From Vibrio stylophorae (lineage in GTDB: Bacteria > Pseudomonadota > Gammaproteobacteria > Enterobacterales > Vibrionaceae): DNA of 64,000 nt. The notes below the pieces were generated by a model, which was not told the DNA's origin, did not search any database, and saw nothing but the letters and a program-made list of their open reading frames with translations. Positions 10,242 to 19,861 of the stretch are shown in pieces; within the stretch, counting starts at the first letter, position 1, and every line of letters starts with the position of its first letter. Position numbers and translations under genes: made by a program. The stretch covers positions 2,233,915-2,297,914 of the forward strand of contig NZ_CAKLDI010000001.1 in assembly GCF_921293875.1 (NCBI RefSeq), given 5' to 3'.

Positions 10242-11276
10242 ATGATTCAAATCGAACAGGTCAATAAGATTTTTCACCAAGGCGGACGCGATATCGCGGC
10301 GCTGCGTGATATCAATCTACAGATCCCAGCAGGGAAAATATTTGGCGTTATTGGCGCCTCAGGCGCAGGTAAAAGTACGCTGATCCGCTGCGTCAATCTT
10401 CTAGAGCGCCCCACCAGCGGCAAAGTCATTGTCGATGGTATCGACCTCACCACCTTAGATGATCAAGCGCTCTCTCAAGCGCGCCGCAATATCGGCATGA
10501 TTTTCCAACATTTTAATCTGCTTTCATCGCGCACTGTGTTTGCCAATGTGGCATTGCCGCTTGAATTGGCCAACACGCCAAAAGCTGAAATCGAGCAGCG
10601 CGTCAGTGAATTACTTGAACTAGTTGGCCTCAGTGATAAGCGCGATGTCTATCCTGCTAATCTCAGTGGCGGTCAAAAACAGCGTGTCGCCATTGCCCGT
10701 GCGCTAGCCAATAAGCCAAAGGTACTGCTTTGTGACGAAGCGACCAGTGCGCTAGATCCAGCCACCACCCAGTCTATTTTAAATCTGCTTCGCGAAATCA
10801 ATCAGCAGCTCAACCTCACTATTTTGCTGATCACCCATGAGATGTCTGTGGTCAAACAAATTTGCTCTGATGTGGCGATTATTGGTGGCGGTGAGCTGGT
10901 TGAAAGCGGCCCTGTGGGCGATATTTTTGCCCATGCCAAAACACCGCTAGCGCAGCAATTTATTCGCTCAACCTTAAACCTTACCATTCCGGCTGAATTT
11001 GCTGAGCGCCTCCAGCCAGAATATGAAGAAGGCTGCTATCCACTGATCCGCCTGGAATTTACCGGCGCTTCGGTAAATGTGCCGCTGATAAGCCAAGTGG
11101 CGCGTGAGTTCAACATTGATATTAGTATTCTCAGCTCAGATTTAGACTACGCCGGCGGCGTGAAATTTGGTCTGCTCCATGCCGAACTACTCGGTACTAA
11201 AGAGGATGGCGAGCAAGCCATTGCCTATATTCGTCAGCACAAAGTGAATGTGGAGGTGCTTGGTTATGTTCGCTAG
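10242..11276 (+). CDS. metN: Methionine ABC transporter ATP-binding protein
   Basis: ATPase of the D/L-methionine importer MetNIQ, 344 residues (E. coli 343). Walker [10 protein letters not shown] at ~38-46, signature LSGGQKQR at ~141-148, Walker B VLLCDEA at ~161-167, and a C-terminal ~75-residue NIL regulatory domain that senses methionine in the E. coli protein. The ATG at 10242 has AGGAAG upstream and matches the family N-terminus ([11 protein letters not shown]); the longer in-frame start would add unrelated residues. First gene of metNIQ; its end overlaps metI by 11 bp. Confidence 0.97.
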   Translation: MIQIEQVNKIFHQGGRDIAALRDINLQIPAGKIFGVIGASGAGKSTLIRCVNLLERPTSGKVIVDGIDLTTLDDQALSQARRNIGMIFQHFNLLSSRTVFANVALPLELANTPKAEIEQRVSELLELVGLSDKRDVYPANLSGGQKQRVAIARALANKPKVLLCDEATSALDPATTQSILNLLREINQQLNLTILLITHEMSVVKQICSDVAIIGGGELVESGPVGDIFAHAKTPLAQQFIRSTLNLTIPAEFAERLQPEYEEGCYPLIRLEFTGASVNVPLISQVAREFNIDISILSSDLDYAGGVKFGLLHAELLGTKEDGEQAIAYIRQHKVNVEVLGYVR

Positions 11277-11955
11277 TCTACAAGCTTGGATCGCGGATCC
11301 TGAAACACCGAAACTGTTATCACTACTTCCTGGTGCCATGCTCGATACGCTGATCATGGTTGCCATTGCCAGTGTGATTGGCTTTATCGTCGGCACTGTA
11401 CTTGGTGTGATCCTACACCAGAGCAAATTGGGTGGTATCTACCAAAACGCCAAACTCAATCTCATTTTAGGTTGGGTGGTCAATGTCGGTCGATCCATTC
11501 CATTTTTGATTCTAATGGTGGCTTTGGTGCCTTTTACCCGCTTCGTGGTCGGCACCAGTATCGGTACCGCGGGCGCTGTGGTGCCACTGACCATTGGCAT
11601 CATTCCATTTATCGCACGTCTGATTGAAGGCGCACTGATGGAAGTCCCATCCGGTCTTGTGGAAGCGGCAAAAGCCATGGGGGCGAGCAAGTTTCAGATT
11701 ATTTGTAAGGTGCTTTTACCCGAAGCGCTTCCCGGAATTATCAATGCATTGACCATTACCCTGATCACTTTAATCAGCTACTCAGCTATGGCGGGTACTG
11801 TGGGTGGTGGCGGTATTGGTGACTATGCCGTCAACTACGGCTATTACCGCTCACAACATGGCGAGATGGTGGTGGCAATTATTCTACTCATCATATTGGT
11901 GCAACTGGTGCAAAGCCTTGGCGATTACTTGGTCCGCCGCGTTGATCACCGTTAA
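11266..11955 (+). CDS. metI: Methionine ABC transporter permease
   Basis: Inner-membrane permease of MetNIQ, 229 residues. Five or more hydrophobic segments, and the coupling helix region [22 protein letters not shown] (split here: EAAKAMGAS then [10 protein letters not shown]) that docks on MetN. The ATG at 11266 follows GGAGG and lies inside the metN 3' end, giving an 11-bp overlap consistent with coupled translation. Confidence 0.96.
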   Translation: MFASLQAWIADPETPKLLSLLPGAMLDTLIMVAIASVIGFIVGTVLGVILHQSKLGGIYQNAKLNLILGWVVNVGRSIPFLILMVALVPFTRFVVGTSIGTAGAVVPLTIGIIPFIARLIEGALMEVPSGLVEAAKAMGASKFQIICKVLLPEALPGIINALTITLITLISYSAMAGTVGGGGIGDYAVNYGYYRSQHGEMVVAIILLIILVQLVQSLGDYLVRRVDHR

Positions 11956-11983
11956 TGGATAAAAATTGAAAGTTAGGAGAACA

Positions 11984-12799
11984 ATGATGAAATTTAACCT
12001 AAAACATATTGCAGTGGCCTTGGGCCTTGGCGCACTACTTGCCCTAACCGGCTGTGGTGAAAGTAAAGATGAACAAGCGCAAGTGCTAAAAGTTGGCGTG
12101 ATGGCTGGTCCTGAAACTGAGCTTGCTGAAATTGCGAGTAAAGTTGCGAAAGAGAAATACAACCTTGATGTTGAGCTTGTGACCTTTAATGATTACGTGA
12201 CACCAAATACCGCACTGCATGACAAATCAATTGATCTCAATGCATTCCAGCACAAGCCATATCTTGATGCGCAAGTAAAAGACAAGGGCTACCAGTTTGC
12301 AATTGCTGGCAATACCTTGGTTTACCCAATTGCAGCTTATTCAAAATCAATCAAGAACATCAGCGAGCTGAAAGAAGGCGACAAAGTTGCCCTACCAAAC
12401 GATCTCACCAACTTGGGTCGTTCACTGATTTTGCTTGAGAAGCAAGGTCTTCTGAAACTCAAAGACAATGCAGGCCTCACCGCAACTGCGCTGGATATCG
12501 TTGAAAACCCACTGAACCTTGAGTTTGTTGAACTGCCAGGGGCGCAATTGCCACACGCACTAAACGATGTACAACTTGCTGTGATTAACAACACCTTTGC
12601 TGGTCGCGCTGGCCTCACCGCTGAAAAAGACAGCTTGTTTGTTGAAGACAAAGAATCACCTTACGTCAACCTCATCGTTGCTCGTCAAGACAATGTCAAT
12701 GATGAAAAAGTGAAGCAATTTGTTCAGTCTTACCAAACTGACGCAGTCTTTAATAAAGCGCTTGAGCTATTTGATGGCGGCGCAGTAAAAGGCTGGTAA
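11984..12799 (+). CDS. metQ: Methionine-binding lipoprotein
   Basis: Periplasmic substrate-binding lipoprotein of the methionine importer, 271 residues, equal to E. coli MetQ. The N-terminus is a lipoprotein signal ending in the lipobox LTGC, so Cys would be lipidated. The NlpA family pattern follows (KVGVMAGPE near the start, then FNDYVTPNTALHDKSIDLNAFQH). AGGAGA precedes the start; either of two adjacent ATG codons could be used. It is followed by a strong terminator. Confidence 0.96.
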   Translation: MMKFNLKHIAVALGLGALLALTGCGESKDEQAQVLKVGVMAGPETELAEIASKVAKEKYNLDVELVTFNDYVTPNTALHDKSIDLNAFQHKPYLDAQVKDKGYQFAIAGNTLVYPIAAYSKSIKNISELKEGDKVALPNDLTNLGRSLILLEKQGLLKLKDNAGLTATALDIVENPLNLEFVELPGAQLPHALNDVQLAVINNTFAGRAGLTAEKDSLFVEDKESPYVNLIVARQDNVNDEKVKQFVQSYQTDAVFNKALELFDGGAVKGW

Positions 12800-12828
12800 T
12801 TACCGCGATTGATTGAATCATTGCACAA

Positions 12829-12861
12829 CAAAGGCTGACACCATGTCAGCCTTTGTTTTTA
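12829..12861 (+). terminator. Terminator of metNIQ
   Basis: CAAAGGCTGACA (12829-12840), loop CCA, exact complement to 12855, then TTTTTA. Confidence 0.9.
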
Positions 12862-12936
12862 TCTCAATCCCAGCATACAGCGCCAAGCGGCTATGCTATC
12901 TTCTGCCACCATGTCGCATTCAACCAAAAATAAATT

Positions 12937-13650
12937 ATGACCTATCGCATCACCCCCGTGGGCACGCTGAAAAGCCCCTATCAAGAAAAGTTTGCCGTAC
13001 CGCGCCAACCCGGTTTAGCGCCGAGCGTGATCAGTGAAATTCATCTTCAAGGGCAAGCCAACCAATGGGAAGCGGTGCGTGGATTGGAGCAATTTAGCCA
13101 TCTATGGCTACTATTTTTGTTTGATCAAAATTTAGAGGCAGGCTGGCGACCAACGGTTCGTCCGCCACGTTTAGGTGGCAATGAACGCATTGGCGTATTT
13201 GCGTCTCGCGCCACCTTTCGTCCTAACGGTATCGGCCAATCGGCAGTCAAATTAGAAGGGATTCGACTTGAGCAAGGGCAAGTGATCATTGCCGTGAGCG
13301 GTGCCGACCTGGTGAATGGCACACCCATTGTCGATATCAAGCCCTACATTCCCTACAGCGATGCCATTGTCGATGCTAAGGGCGGATTTGCGCCCAGTGC
13401 GCCGACACCCAGCGAGGTCACTTGGTCTGCGCAAGCACTGCAGGATCAGCAAAACCTGAAGCTAAGCACGATGCAACAGCAGGTGATTGTCGAAGTTTTA
13501 AGCCAAGATCCACGCCCTGCTTATAAAAAAGGCAAGGCCGATCAAAAGCGCTATGCGGTACATCTTTTTGATCTCAATGTGCACTTCTATTTTGAACTAG
13601 GCGATGATGGCCATACTCAAATTGTGATTGACCACATCCAGCACTTTTGA
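12937..13650 (+). CDS. trmO: tRNA (N6-threonylcarbamoyladenosine37-N6)-methyltransferase TrmO
   Basis: SAM-dependent methyltransferase, 237 residues, that methylates t6A37 to m6t6A in tRNA-Thr. The N-terminal half is the TsaA-like beta-barrel with family motifs FSHLWLLFLF, RPPRLGGNERIGVFASRATFRPNGIG and VDIKPYIPYSD; the C-terminal part has DPRPAYKKGK, the conserved end motif. The length is close to E. coli TrmO (235). It sits directly upstream of proS, an arrangement common in vibrios. No clear Shine-Dalgarno precedes the ATG. Confidence 0.94.
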   Translation: MTYRITPVGTLKSPYQEKFAVPRQPGLAPSVISEIHLQGQANQWEAVRGLEQFSHLWLLFLFDQNLEAGWRPTVRPPRLGGNERIGVFASRATFRPNGIGQSAVKLEGIRLEQGQVIIAVSGADLVNGTPIVDIKPYIPYSDAIVDAKGGFAPSAPTPSEVTWSAQALQDQQNLKLSTMQQQVIVEVLSQDPRPAYKKGKADQKRYAVHLFDLNVHFYFELGDDGHTQIVIDHIQHF

Positions 13651-13711
13651 ACTAAAGCAAGCGCTGGTAAACTAACCCACTATTTTTTTCATTTTGAATA
13701 CGGATACCCAA

Positions 13712-15427
13712 ATGCGTACCAGTAAATACCTTCTCTCCACTTTGAAGGAAACCCCAAACGACGCAGAAATCGTGAGCCACCAGCTCATGCTGCGTGCAGG
13801 TATGATCCGTAAGCTGGCTTCAGGTCTTTATACTTGGCTGCCTACAGGTCTACGCGTGCTGCGTAAAGTTGAAAACATCGTTCGTCAAGAGATCGACAAC
13901 GCCGGTGCAATCGAAACATTGATGCCGGTTGTTCAGCCGTTTGAATTATGGGAAGAGACTGGCCGCTCTGAGAAGATGGGTCCCGAGCTTCTTCGCTTTA
14001 CCGACCGCCACATGCGTCCTTTCGTTCTGAGCCCAACTGCAGAAGAAGTGATCACCGCATTGGTGCGCAATGAAGTGAGTTCTTACAAGCAACTGCCAAT
14101 CAATCTATATCAAATCCAAACCAAATTCCGCGATGAGCGCCGTCCACGTTTTGGTGTGATGCGCGCCCGCGAATTTTGCATGATGGATGCTTACAGCTTT
14201 GATATGGACAAAGCGGGTCTTGAGCAATCTTACCAAGCGATGCACGATGCTTACTGTAAAGCCTTTGACCGCATGGGTCTTGAGTACCGTCCAGTATTGG
14301 CTGACTCTGGCGCTATTGGTGGTAATGGCTCACAAGAGTTCCACGTACTAGCGGAAAGCGGCGAAGACTTGATCGCATTCTCAACCGAGTCTGATTACGC
14401 AGCGAATATCGAGAAAGCAGAAGCCATTGCGCCTGCCGTTGAACGCGCGGCACCAACTGTCGAGATGACTTTGGTTGATACACCAAACGCGAAAACCATC
14501 GCAGAATTGGTTGAGCAACACGGTTTGCCAATCGAAAAAACCGTGAAAACCCTCTTTGTCAAAGCATCAGATCAAATCGATGCACCGATTGTTGCGTTGA
14601 TCGTTCGTGGTGACCATGAGCTAAACGAAATCAAGGCGGAAAACCTTGCTGAAGTTGCAGCGCCGCTAGAGATGGCCACTGAAGAAGAGATGCGCGAGCT
14701 GATCGGTGCGGGCGCAGGCTCTCTCGGCCCTGTGGGTCTTGAACTACCATTTATCGTCGACCGCTCTGTTGCGGTAATGAGTGATTTTGGCGCGGGTGCA
14801 AACATCGACGGCAAACACTACTTCGGCATCAACTGGGGTCGTGACGTTGAATTAGGTCAAGTAGCCGATCTACGTAACGTGGTCGAAGGCGATCCAAGCC
14901 CATGTGGTCAAGGTACCCTACTGCTTAAACGTGGTATTGAAGTAGGTCATATCTTCCAATTGGGCACCACTTATTCTGAAAAAATGAACTGTGGCGTGCT
15001 TGGCGCTGATGGTAAAAACGTAATCCTTGAAATGGGTTGCTATGGTATCGGCGTTTCCCGCGTTGTTGCTTCTGCCATTGAACAAAACCACGACAAATAC
15101 GGCATCATTTGGCCGGATGCATTGGCACCGTTCCAAGTGGCTATCGTACCAATGAACATGCACAAATCTGAGCGCGTTCAAGAAGCCGCTGAAAAACTCT
15201 ATGCAGAACTCTCTGCAATGGGTATCGAAGTGCTATTTGACGATCGTAAAGAGCGCCCAGGGGTGATGTTCTCCGATATGGAATTGATCGGTATTCCACA
15301 TACCATCATTATCGGTGAACGCAGCATGGATGAAGGCGTATTTGAGTATAAATCTCGTCGTGACGGCAACAAAGAAGCGGTTGCCATGGCAGAGATGATT
15401 GATTTCATTCAAGCCAAACTTCAATAA
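13712..15427 (+). CDS. proS: Prolyl-tRNA synthetase
   Basis: Class II aminoacyl-tRNA synthetase, 571 residues (E. coli 572). Motif 1 region, motif 2 ([26 protein letters not shown]), the editing INS domain (~220-400) between motifs 2 and 3, motif 3 (GCYGIGVSR) and the C-terminal anticodon-binding domain are all present. The ATG at 13712 gives the family N-terminus [15 protein letters not shown]; the TTG 18 nt upstream is rejected. Ends at a strong terminator. Confidence 0.98.
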   Translation: MRTSKYLLSTLKETPNDAEIVSHQLMLRAGMIRKLASGLYTWLPTGLRVLRKVENIVRQEIDNAGAIETLMPVVQPFELWEETGRSEKMGPELLRFTDRHMRPFVLSPTAEEVITALVRNEVSSYKQLPINLYQIQTKFRDERRPRFGVMRAREFCMMDAYSFDMDKAGLEQSYQAMHDAYCKAFDRMGLEYRPVLADSGAIGGNGSQEFHVLAESGEDLIAFSTESDYAANIEKAEAIAPAVERAAPTVEMTLVDTPNAKTIAELVEQHGLPIEKTVKTLFVKASDQIDAPIVALIVRGDHELNEIKAENLAEVAAPLEMATEEEMRELIGAGAGSLGPVGLELPFIVDRSVAVMSDFGAGANIDGKHYFGINWGRDVELGQVADLRNVVEGDPSPCGQGTLLLKRGIEVGHIFQLGTTYSEKMNCGVLGADGKNVILEMGCYGIGVSRVVASAIEQNHDKYGIIWPDALAPFQVAIVPMNMHKSERVQEAAEKLYAELSAMGIEVLFDDRKERPGVMFSDMELIGIPHTIIIGERSMDEGVFEYKSRRDGNKEAVAMAEMIDFIQAKLQ

Positions 15428-15450
15428 TTCGACTTCGCTCCATTTTGAAT

Positions 15451-15477
15451 AAACGCCTCAATTTGAGGCGTTTTTTT
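15451..15477 (+). terminator. Terminator of proS
   Basis: AAACGCCTCA, loop ATT, TGAGGCGTTT, then further T residues. Confidence 0.92.
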
Positions 15478-15538
15478 GTTTCTCAAAGGCTGAAATTTTG
15501 GCTTACCCTTGAATAAGGAGATCAAAAAGGAAGCGTGC

Positions 15539-16678
15539 ATGGCAGCAAAGTCGCAACAAAAATGCGCCCTGATGCTCACCGGTGGTGGTGCGCAAGCGGC
15601 CTATCAAGTTGGCGTTCTCAAAGCGATTGCCGAGTGGTATCCGCGTGTTCATCATGCCCCATTTTCCATCTATTGCGGCACCTCGGCTGGCGCCATTAAT
15701 GCCACCGCAGTTGCCAGTTACAACGCTTGCTTTCGCCTCGGGGTCAAAAAGCTCGATTGGTTTTGGCGACGCCTTCATACCAATCGCGTTTTTGCTGCAA
15801 CCTTTACTGGCGTCAGTAAACATATTCTCGGCCAAGTATTTGGTCGTATGCGTGCCAGTTATCTCCCCCCCCCCACAGTCTCACTGCTCGACAACCAACC
15901 GCTACGCAGCATGCTCAATGAAGTGATCCACTATCCAAGGCTTGAACAGCAAATTCGCAGCCAAGTACTCGATGCGCTTGCGGTCACCGTCTCCAGCTAT
16001 CAAAGCGGTGTCTCCATGAGCTTTTATCAAGGCCAAGGACATTTTCGTCCATGGACCAAAGCCAAACACAAAGGCCGCCCCGCGCTAATTCGCAATGATC
16101 ACCTGCTGGCATCAGCCGCCATTCCACTCCTCTTTCCGGCGGTAAAAATTGGCGATAGTTATTTTGGCGACGGCTCTATCCACCAGCTTTCGCCACTCAG
16201 CCCTGCGATTAAACTTGGCGCCGATAAAATTCTGATTATCAGTGTCACCCCACCGAGAACAGGTCAAAAACAAACGACAGAGCATCCACCAGGCCTAGGG
16301 CATATCTCAGGCCATTTGCTCGATACCATCTTTAGTGATGCGCTCACGGCTGACATTGAGCAGCTTGAACGGACCAACTTACTCATTCGCCACTTAACCG
16401 AGCGGCAAAAAAAATCCCTCGACCTGCGGCATATTGATGTCTGCCTGATGGCACCACAGCGCAGTTTTGCCCATATCGCCCGCCAATTTTATGGCAACAT
16501 GCCAATCATGGTTCGCGTCCTAATGCGTTTACTGGGGATCAGCCCGCGCGACGATGCCTCAATCACCAGCTTCCTTCTTTTTGAACCTGCCTTTATTCGT
16601 GCCCTCATTGAACAGGGTTATCAGGATGCCCAGAAAAACAGAGCGAAATTGCACGAATTTTTAGAGATCAGTAAATAA
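15539..16678 (+). CDS. Patatin-like phospholipase family protein
   Basis: Predicted Ser-Asp dyad lipid acyl hydrolase, 379 residues. Seen: glycine-rich oxyanion loop LTGGGAQAAYQVGVL near residue 15, nucleophile elbow CGTSAG (GxSxG) near residue 45, and the catalytic DGS of GDGSIHQLSPLSP near residue 210. No signal peptide, so probably cytoplasmic or membrane-associated; substrate unknown. The ATG at 15539 is preferred to upstream TTG because AAGGAAG precedes it. Odd: a run of ten C at 15865-15874 inside codons for L-P-P-P, and an eight-A run at 16407-16414, both prone to slippage. Monocistronic between the proS terminator and a diguanylate cyclase gene. Confidence 0.9.
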   Translation: MAAKSQQKCALMLTGGGAQAAYQVGVLKAIAEWYPRVHHAPFSIYCGTSAGAINATAVASYNACFRLGVKKLDWFWRRLHTNRVFAATFTGVSKHILGQVFGRMRASYLPPPTVSLLDNQPLRSMLNEVIHYPRLEQQIRSQVLDALAVTVSSYQSGVSMSFYQGQGHFRPWTKAKHKGRPALIRNDHLLASAAIPLLFPAVKIGDSYFGDGSIHQLSPLSPAIKLGADKILIISVTPPRTGQKQTTEHPPGLGHISGHLLDTIFSDALTADIEQLERTNLLIRHLTERQKKSLDLRHIDVCLMAPQRSFAHIARQFYGNMPIMVRVLMRLLGISPRDDASITSFLLFEPAFIRALIEQGYQDAQKNRAKLHEFLEISK

Positions 16679-16784
16679 ACGCGACATTTCAAGATATTGA
16701 TAAAAAAATCATTTTGATTAGGCATGCATATTGCTTAATATTTGATACCTTTTTTAACCCACTCGATGCGATGGAGCAGGCAGT

Positions 16785-17630
16785 ATGGACTCAACTCTTT
16801 GGGAACACCTGTTTGAAGACAAACCTCGACGCCAGCCTATTGGTGTGGAGCAACGTCTTTTGCTGCTGCAAAAACTCCAAGGCAAGCTAGAACTGAAGCC
16901 GCTTTTTCATGCATTTTTAAGCGAACTCAGTAAGCAGTTGGACGTCGCCTCTTTGGTGTGGGATTTCGAAGGTACCAGCTATATCATCAAAGCGGGCAAA
17001 GGCACGGAGTTTCGACAGCGCTTTAGTTTGCAATATGCCAAGCAAGATCTAGGCATTTTGCAATACAGCACGCCCTACTCGCTGGATGAAGATGAAATCC
17101 GTCTGATCAATACCTACCACAAACTTTTTGCCGGCTCACTGAGCTGCGCCATTGAGTATCGCAGAGTCAAAAATATGGCACTGCGTGACTGTTTAACTGG
17201 TTTGGGCAATCGCACCAGCTTTGAACAGGATCTCAACCATGCCATCGCACTATGTCAGCGTGAACAAAGCGGCTTAGTACTGATCATGTTTGATCTCAAT
17301 AACTTCAAGCAAGTCAATGACACCTATGGTCACCTTGATGGCGACCGCGTACTCAGCCAATTTGCCCATGTATTGCAAAGCTCACTGCGCGCATGCGATC
17401 GCTGCTATCGCCTCGGTGGTGATGAGTTTTCGGCCATTTTGCAACCCGCCACCGAAGAGTCCATCTATAAGGTGACGCAACGTATTGAGCAGCACATTCA
17501 AACCAACTCATTGCTTGCCCGTTTTCGCGTGCGCACCGCCATGGGTTCTGCGATGTTTGGCACGGGTGACAGCTATGCGTCACTCTATGATCGCGCCGAC
17601 CGTCAGCTTTATAAACACAAGCGCAATTAA
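16785..17630 (+). CDS. Diguanylate cyclase with N-terminal sensor-like region
   Basis: Predicted c-di-GMP synthase, 281 residues, soluble. Residues ~1-125 form an unrecognised globular region, perhaps GAF-like; the GGDEF domain spans ~130-281, with DxLTGLGNR entry motif, MFDLNNFKQVNDTYGH, and an intact GGDEF at 211-215. The inhibitory I-site RxxD is present as RACD (202-205), exactly five residues before GGDEF, so product inhibition is expected. A ggagcagg Shine-Dalgarno precedes the ATG. The gene stands alone after an AT-rich 106-bp interval (16679-16784) that probably holds its promoter. Confidence 0.92.
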   Translation: MDSTLWEHLFEDKPRRQPIGVEQRLLLLQKLQGKLELKPLFHAFLSELSKQLDVASLVWDFEGTSYIIKAGKGTEFRQRFSLQYAKQDLGILQYSTPYSLDEDEIRLINTYHKLFAGSLSCAIEYRRVKNMALRDCLTGLGNRTSFEQDLNHAIALCQREQSGLVLIMFDLNNFKQVNDTYGHLDGDRVLSQFAHVLQSSLRACDRCYRLGGDEFSAILQPATEESIYKVTQRIEQHIQTNSLLARFRVRTAMGSAMFGTGDSYASLYDRADRQLYKHKRN

Positions 17631-17703
17631 TTTTTTCATCCCTACCTTTTCATCGTGATTTGGTTCTTTTTCTCTTTGTTGTAACAGTGAGATAGATTCC
17701 TAT

Positions 17704-17731
17704 TTGGCTAAAGTCATGAACAAGGTATAGT
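17704..17731 (+). promoter_or_regulatory. Probable yaeP promoter
   Basis: TTGGCT (17704-17709), 16-bp spacer, TATAGT (17726-17731), about 25 bp before the yaeP start. Spacing and match are good; not tested. Confidence 0.5.
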
Positions 17732-17756
17732 AGCGCCAAATTAATTCGGAGTTGCT

Positions 17757-17960
17757 ATGAAACCCTTTGACTGTTGTGAACTGGTTCGCCATGCCTATTC
17801 CCAAATTGGTAGTGCTGAACTTGGTTATATTCCGCAAGCCATCAGCTGCGCGGTAAAAGCCCTTAACGAAATTGCTGCTGACGAAACCGTGCCACAGGCG
17901 CAGCGTGAGAAAGCAGCCTTTGCTTGTGCCAATCTGCTGATTAGTGATTTTGAGGATTAG
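17757..17960 (+). CDS. yaeP: YaeP family protein (UPF0253)
   Basis: Small conserved protein of 67 residues, one residue longer than E. coli YaeP (66). Residues such as [24 protein letters not shown] are family-typical. Function unknown. CGGAG precedes the ATG. Followed after 1 bp by a DUF4250 gene, so the two are co-translated or coupled. Confidence 0.9.
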   Translation: MKPFDCCELVRHAYSQIGSAELGYIPQAISCAVKALNEIAADETVPQAQREKAAFACANLLISDFED

Positions 17961-17961
17961 T

Positions 17962-18150
17962 ATGGAACTCGACAATTATTTGACGATGGATCCAATTATG
18001 TTGATGAGCATCGTCAACATGAAATTGCGCGATGAGTTTGAAGATTTAGACGATCTTGTAGCGCACTATGATCTAAGCAAAGCAAAATTGATTACCCGTC
18101 TTAAAGCGGCAGGCTTTGAGTACCTTGTCGATATCAAGCAGTTCCGCTAA
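17962..18150 (+). CDS. DUF4250 domain-containing protein
   Basis: Protein of 62 residues (MELDNYLTMDPIMLMSIVNMKL at the start, then a predicted helix-turn-helix-like pattern VAHYDLSKAKLITRLKAAGFEY). Function unknown; the second half looks like a small winged or HTH-type fold by eye, which is only an impression. The ATG at 17962 starts one base after the yaeP stop and is preferred to an upstream start inside yaeP. Confidence 0.85.
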   Translation: MELDNYLTMDPIMLMSIVNMKLRDEFEDLDDLVAHYDLSKAKLITRLKAAGFEYLVDIKQFR

Positions 18151-18181
18151 TTCAGCATTTCAATTGCAGATTCGACTCAAT

Positions 18182-18208
18182 AAAAAAGGCGCCAAGGCGC
18201 CTTTTTTT
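18182..18208. terminator. Bidirectional terminator between DUF4250 gene and NSS transporter
   Basis: Six A plus GGCGCC, loop AA, GGCGCC plus seven T: a 12-bp perfect stem with T tracts on both strands, serving the convergent genes. Confidence 0.92.
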
Positions 18209-18225
18209 GATCTGATATTATTTGC

Positions 18226-19578
18226 TTACGCGGTAATCGCTGAGTACAACACCAAACTGACCAAGACAGGGCAGACAAAGCGTACATACCAAGGCCAGAT
18301 GCGACCGAACAAGCTTTTCTCTAACTCAGGGAAACCTGATTTAAGCTCAGCAAAGCGTTGATTGCGATGCCATACCCATGCACCAAACAAGCAGAACAGA
18401 AGCGCTGAGACAGGCTGTAGATATTGTGTCGCAGCTGTCGCAACAAAATCAAAGACCTTACCACCGCTGACAATAATGCCAACACTACAAAGCGCGAGCA
18501 CAATCCCGAAAAACCAGCTCAACACGCCGCGACCAAAGTGAGTGCGCTCAGCAGCCAGTGCGACTGGACCTTCCAACATCGAGATCGATGAGGTCAATGC
18601 GGCAATAATCAAAAGACCAAAGAAGATAAAGGCAAGGTAAGGACCCGCAGCACCCAAATTGGTAAACATGGCAGGCATCACACCAAAGACCAAAGCGCCA
18701 GAATCAATCAGTTGGCCCTGAGCATCATAGATGGTGACCCCTTGTTTCATGGCCACAAACATCGCAGGAATAATCACTAAACCGGCGATAAAGGCTACAG
18801 CCGAATCCACAATGGTCACACTCAAACCCATAGCAGCAAGGTTCTCTTTTTTACTCAGATAAGAGCCGTAAATCACCATAGAACAGCCACCGATGGTAAG
18901 CGAGAAGAAACCTTGGCCCATGGCTGCCAACATCAATTTGGGGTCGAAAATTTTGCTAAAGTCTGGAATCAAGTAGTGCTTTAGACCCTGCATGGCACCA
19001 TCTAAGGTCAGAATATAAATAAACATTAAGCCAAAGAGGACAAACAGCATTGGCATCAAACGTGTCGACCAACGCTCAATCCCGTCTTTCACCCCGGCTT
19101 GCACAATTAAAATGGTGAGTAGATAAAAAATGCCTGTGCAAACCAAGCTCACCGACAACACATTGGAGGCCAGTAAAGCACTCAATTCATTGAGGTGGAA
19201 AATAGAAGCCAGCGCCGAAAACATCAGTGCAATCAACATGCCGCCAACAATGCTATAAAAGGTGAGTACCGCGGAAGGTACACTTAAGCCAATGCAGCCC
19301 ACCACACGCCCCGCCACCTTACCCATTGGCGTTGTGGCTAATTTGGCCATGGCATCCACAGGGTTAGCTTGACCATAGCGACCAATCGCCAGCTCCATAA
19401 CCAACATTGGGAAAGCCACCACAGCAATCATCAGTAGATACATCAATACAAATGCACCACCACCATTTTGCGCCGCTTGGGTCGGGAATCCCCAAATGTT
19501 ACCTAAACCAACAGCAGCACCTGCCGCTGCAAGGATAAAACCAAGGCGAGAACTAAAGGTTTCGCGTGTTGCACTCAT
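18226..19578 (-). CDS. Sodium-dependent amino-acid transporter, NSS (SNF) family
   Basis: Inner-membrane LeuT-fold symporter of 450 residues with about 11-12 hydrophobic segments. TM1 motif GAAVGLGNIWGFP and the following NGGGAFVLMYLL are diagnostic of the neurotransmitter:sodium symporter family and form the Na+ and substrate sites. Bacterial members transport amino acids (for example LeuT, TnaT, MhsT); the substrate cannot be read here. GGAGCGG precedes the ATG. It is divergent from the hydrolase/methyltransferase gene; the 283-bp interval between them (19579-19861) contains no other gene I can support. Confidence 0.93.
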   Translation of the reverse strand: MSATRETFSSRLGFILAAAGAAVGLGNIWGFPTQAAQNGGGAFVLMYLLMIAVVAFPMLVMELAIGRYGQANPVDAMAKLATTPMGKVAGRVVGCIGLSVPSAVLTFYSIVGGMLIALMFSALASIFHLNELSALLASNVLSVSLVCTGIFYLLTILIVQAGVKDGIERWSTRLMPMLFVLFGLMFIYILTLDGAMQGLKHYLIPDFSKIFDPKLMLAAMGQGFFSLTIGGCSMVIYGSYLSKKENLAAMGLSVTIVDSAVAFIAGLVIIPAMFVAMKQGVTIYDAQGQLIDSGALVFGVMPAMFTNLGAAGPYLAFIFFGLLIIAALTSSISMLEGPVALAAERTHFGRGVLSWFFGIVLALCSVGIIVSGGKVFDFVATAATQYLQPVSALLFCLFGAWVWHRNQRFAELKSGFPELEKSLFGRIWPWYVRFVCPVLVSLVLYSAITA

Positions 19579-19861
19579 GATTACCGCTCCAAATGTATCA
19601 ATGCGCTAGTACAATAGTGTTTAATCGTTTAAATGGCAAGCACTATTGAATCATGTTTGGTTGGCCGCACAAAAATCAGCCCATCCATCTGCCATTTAAC
19701 GCTTCAGCGCATCATCACAACATATAAACCCACTGCAACAACTTGCCAGATTCCTCGGGATGACCAAGAATGACTCACATTTTTTAGAATGAATATTCTG
19801 AGCCGCGGCGCGAATTTCGATATGATAGACGCTTCGACGTGAACCGAATAAGGAGCCAGTC

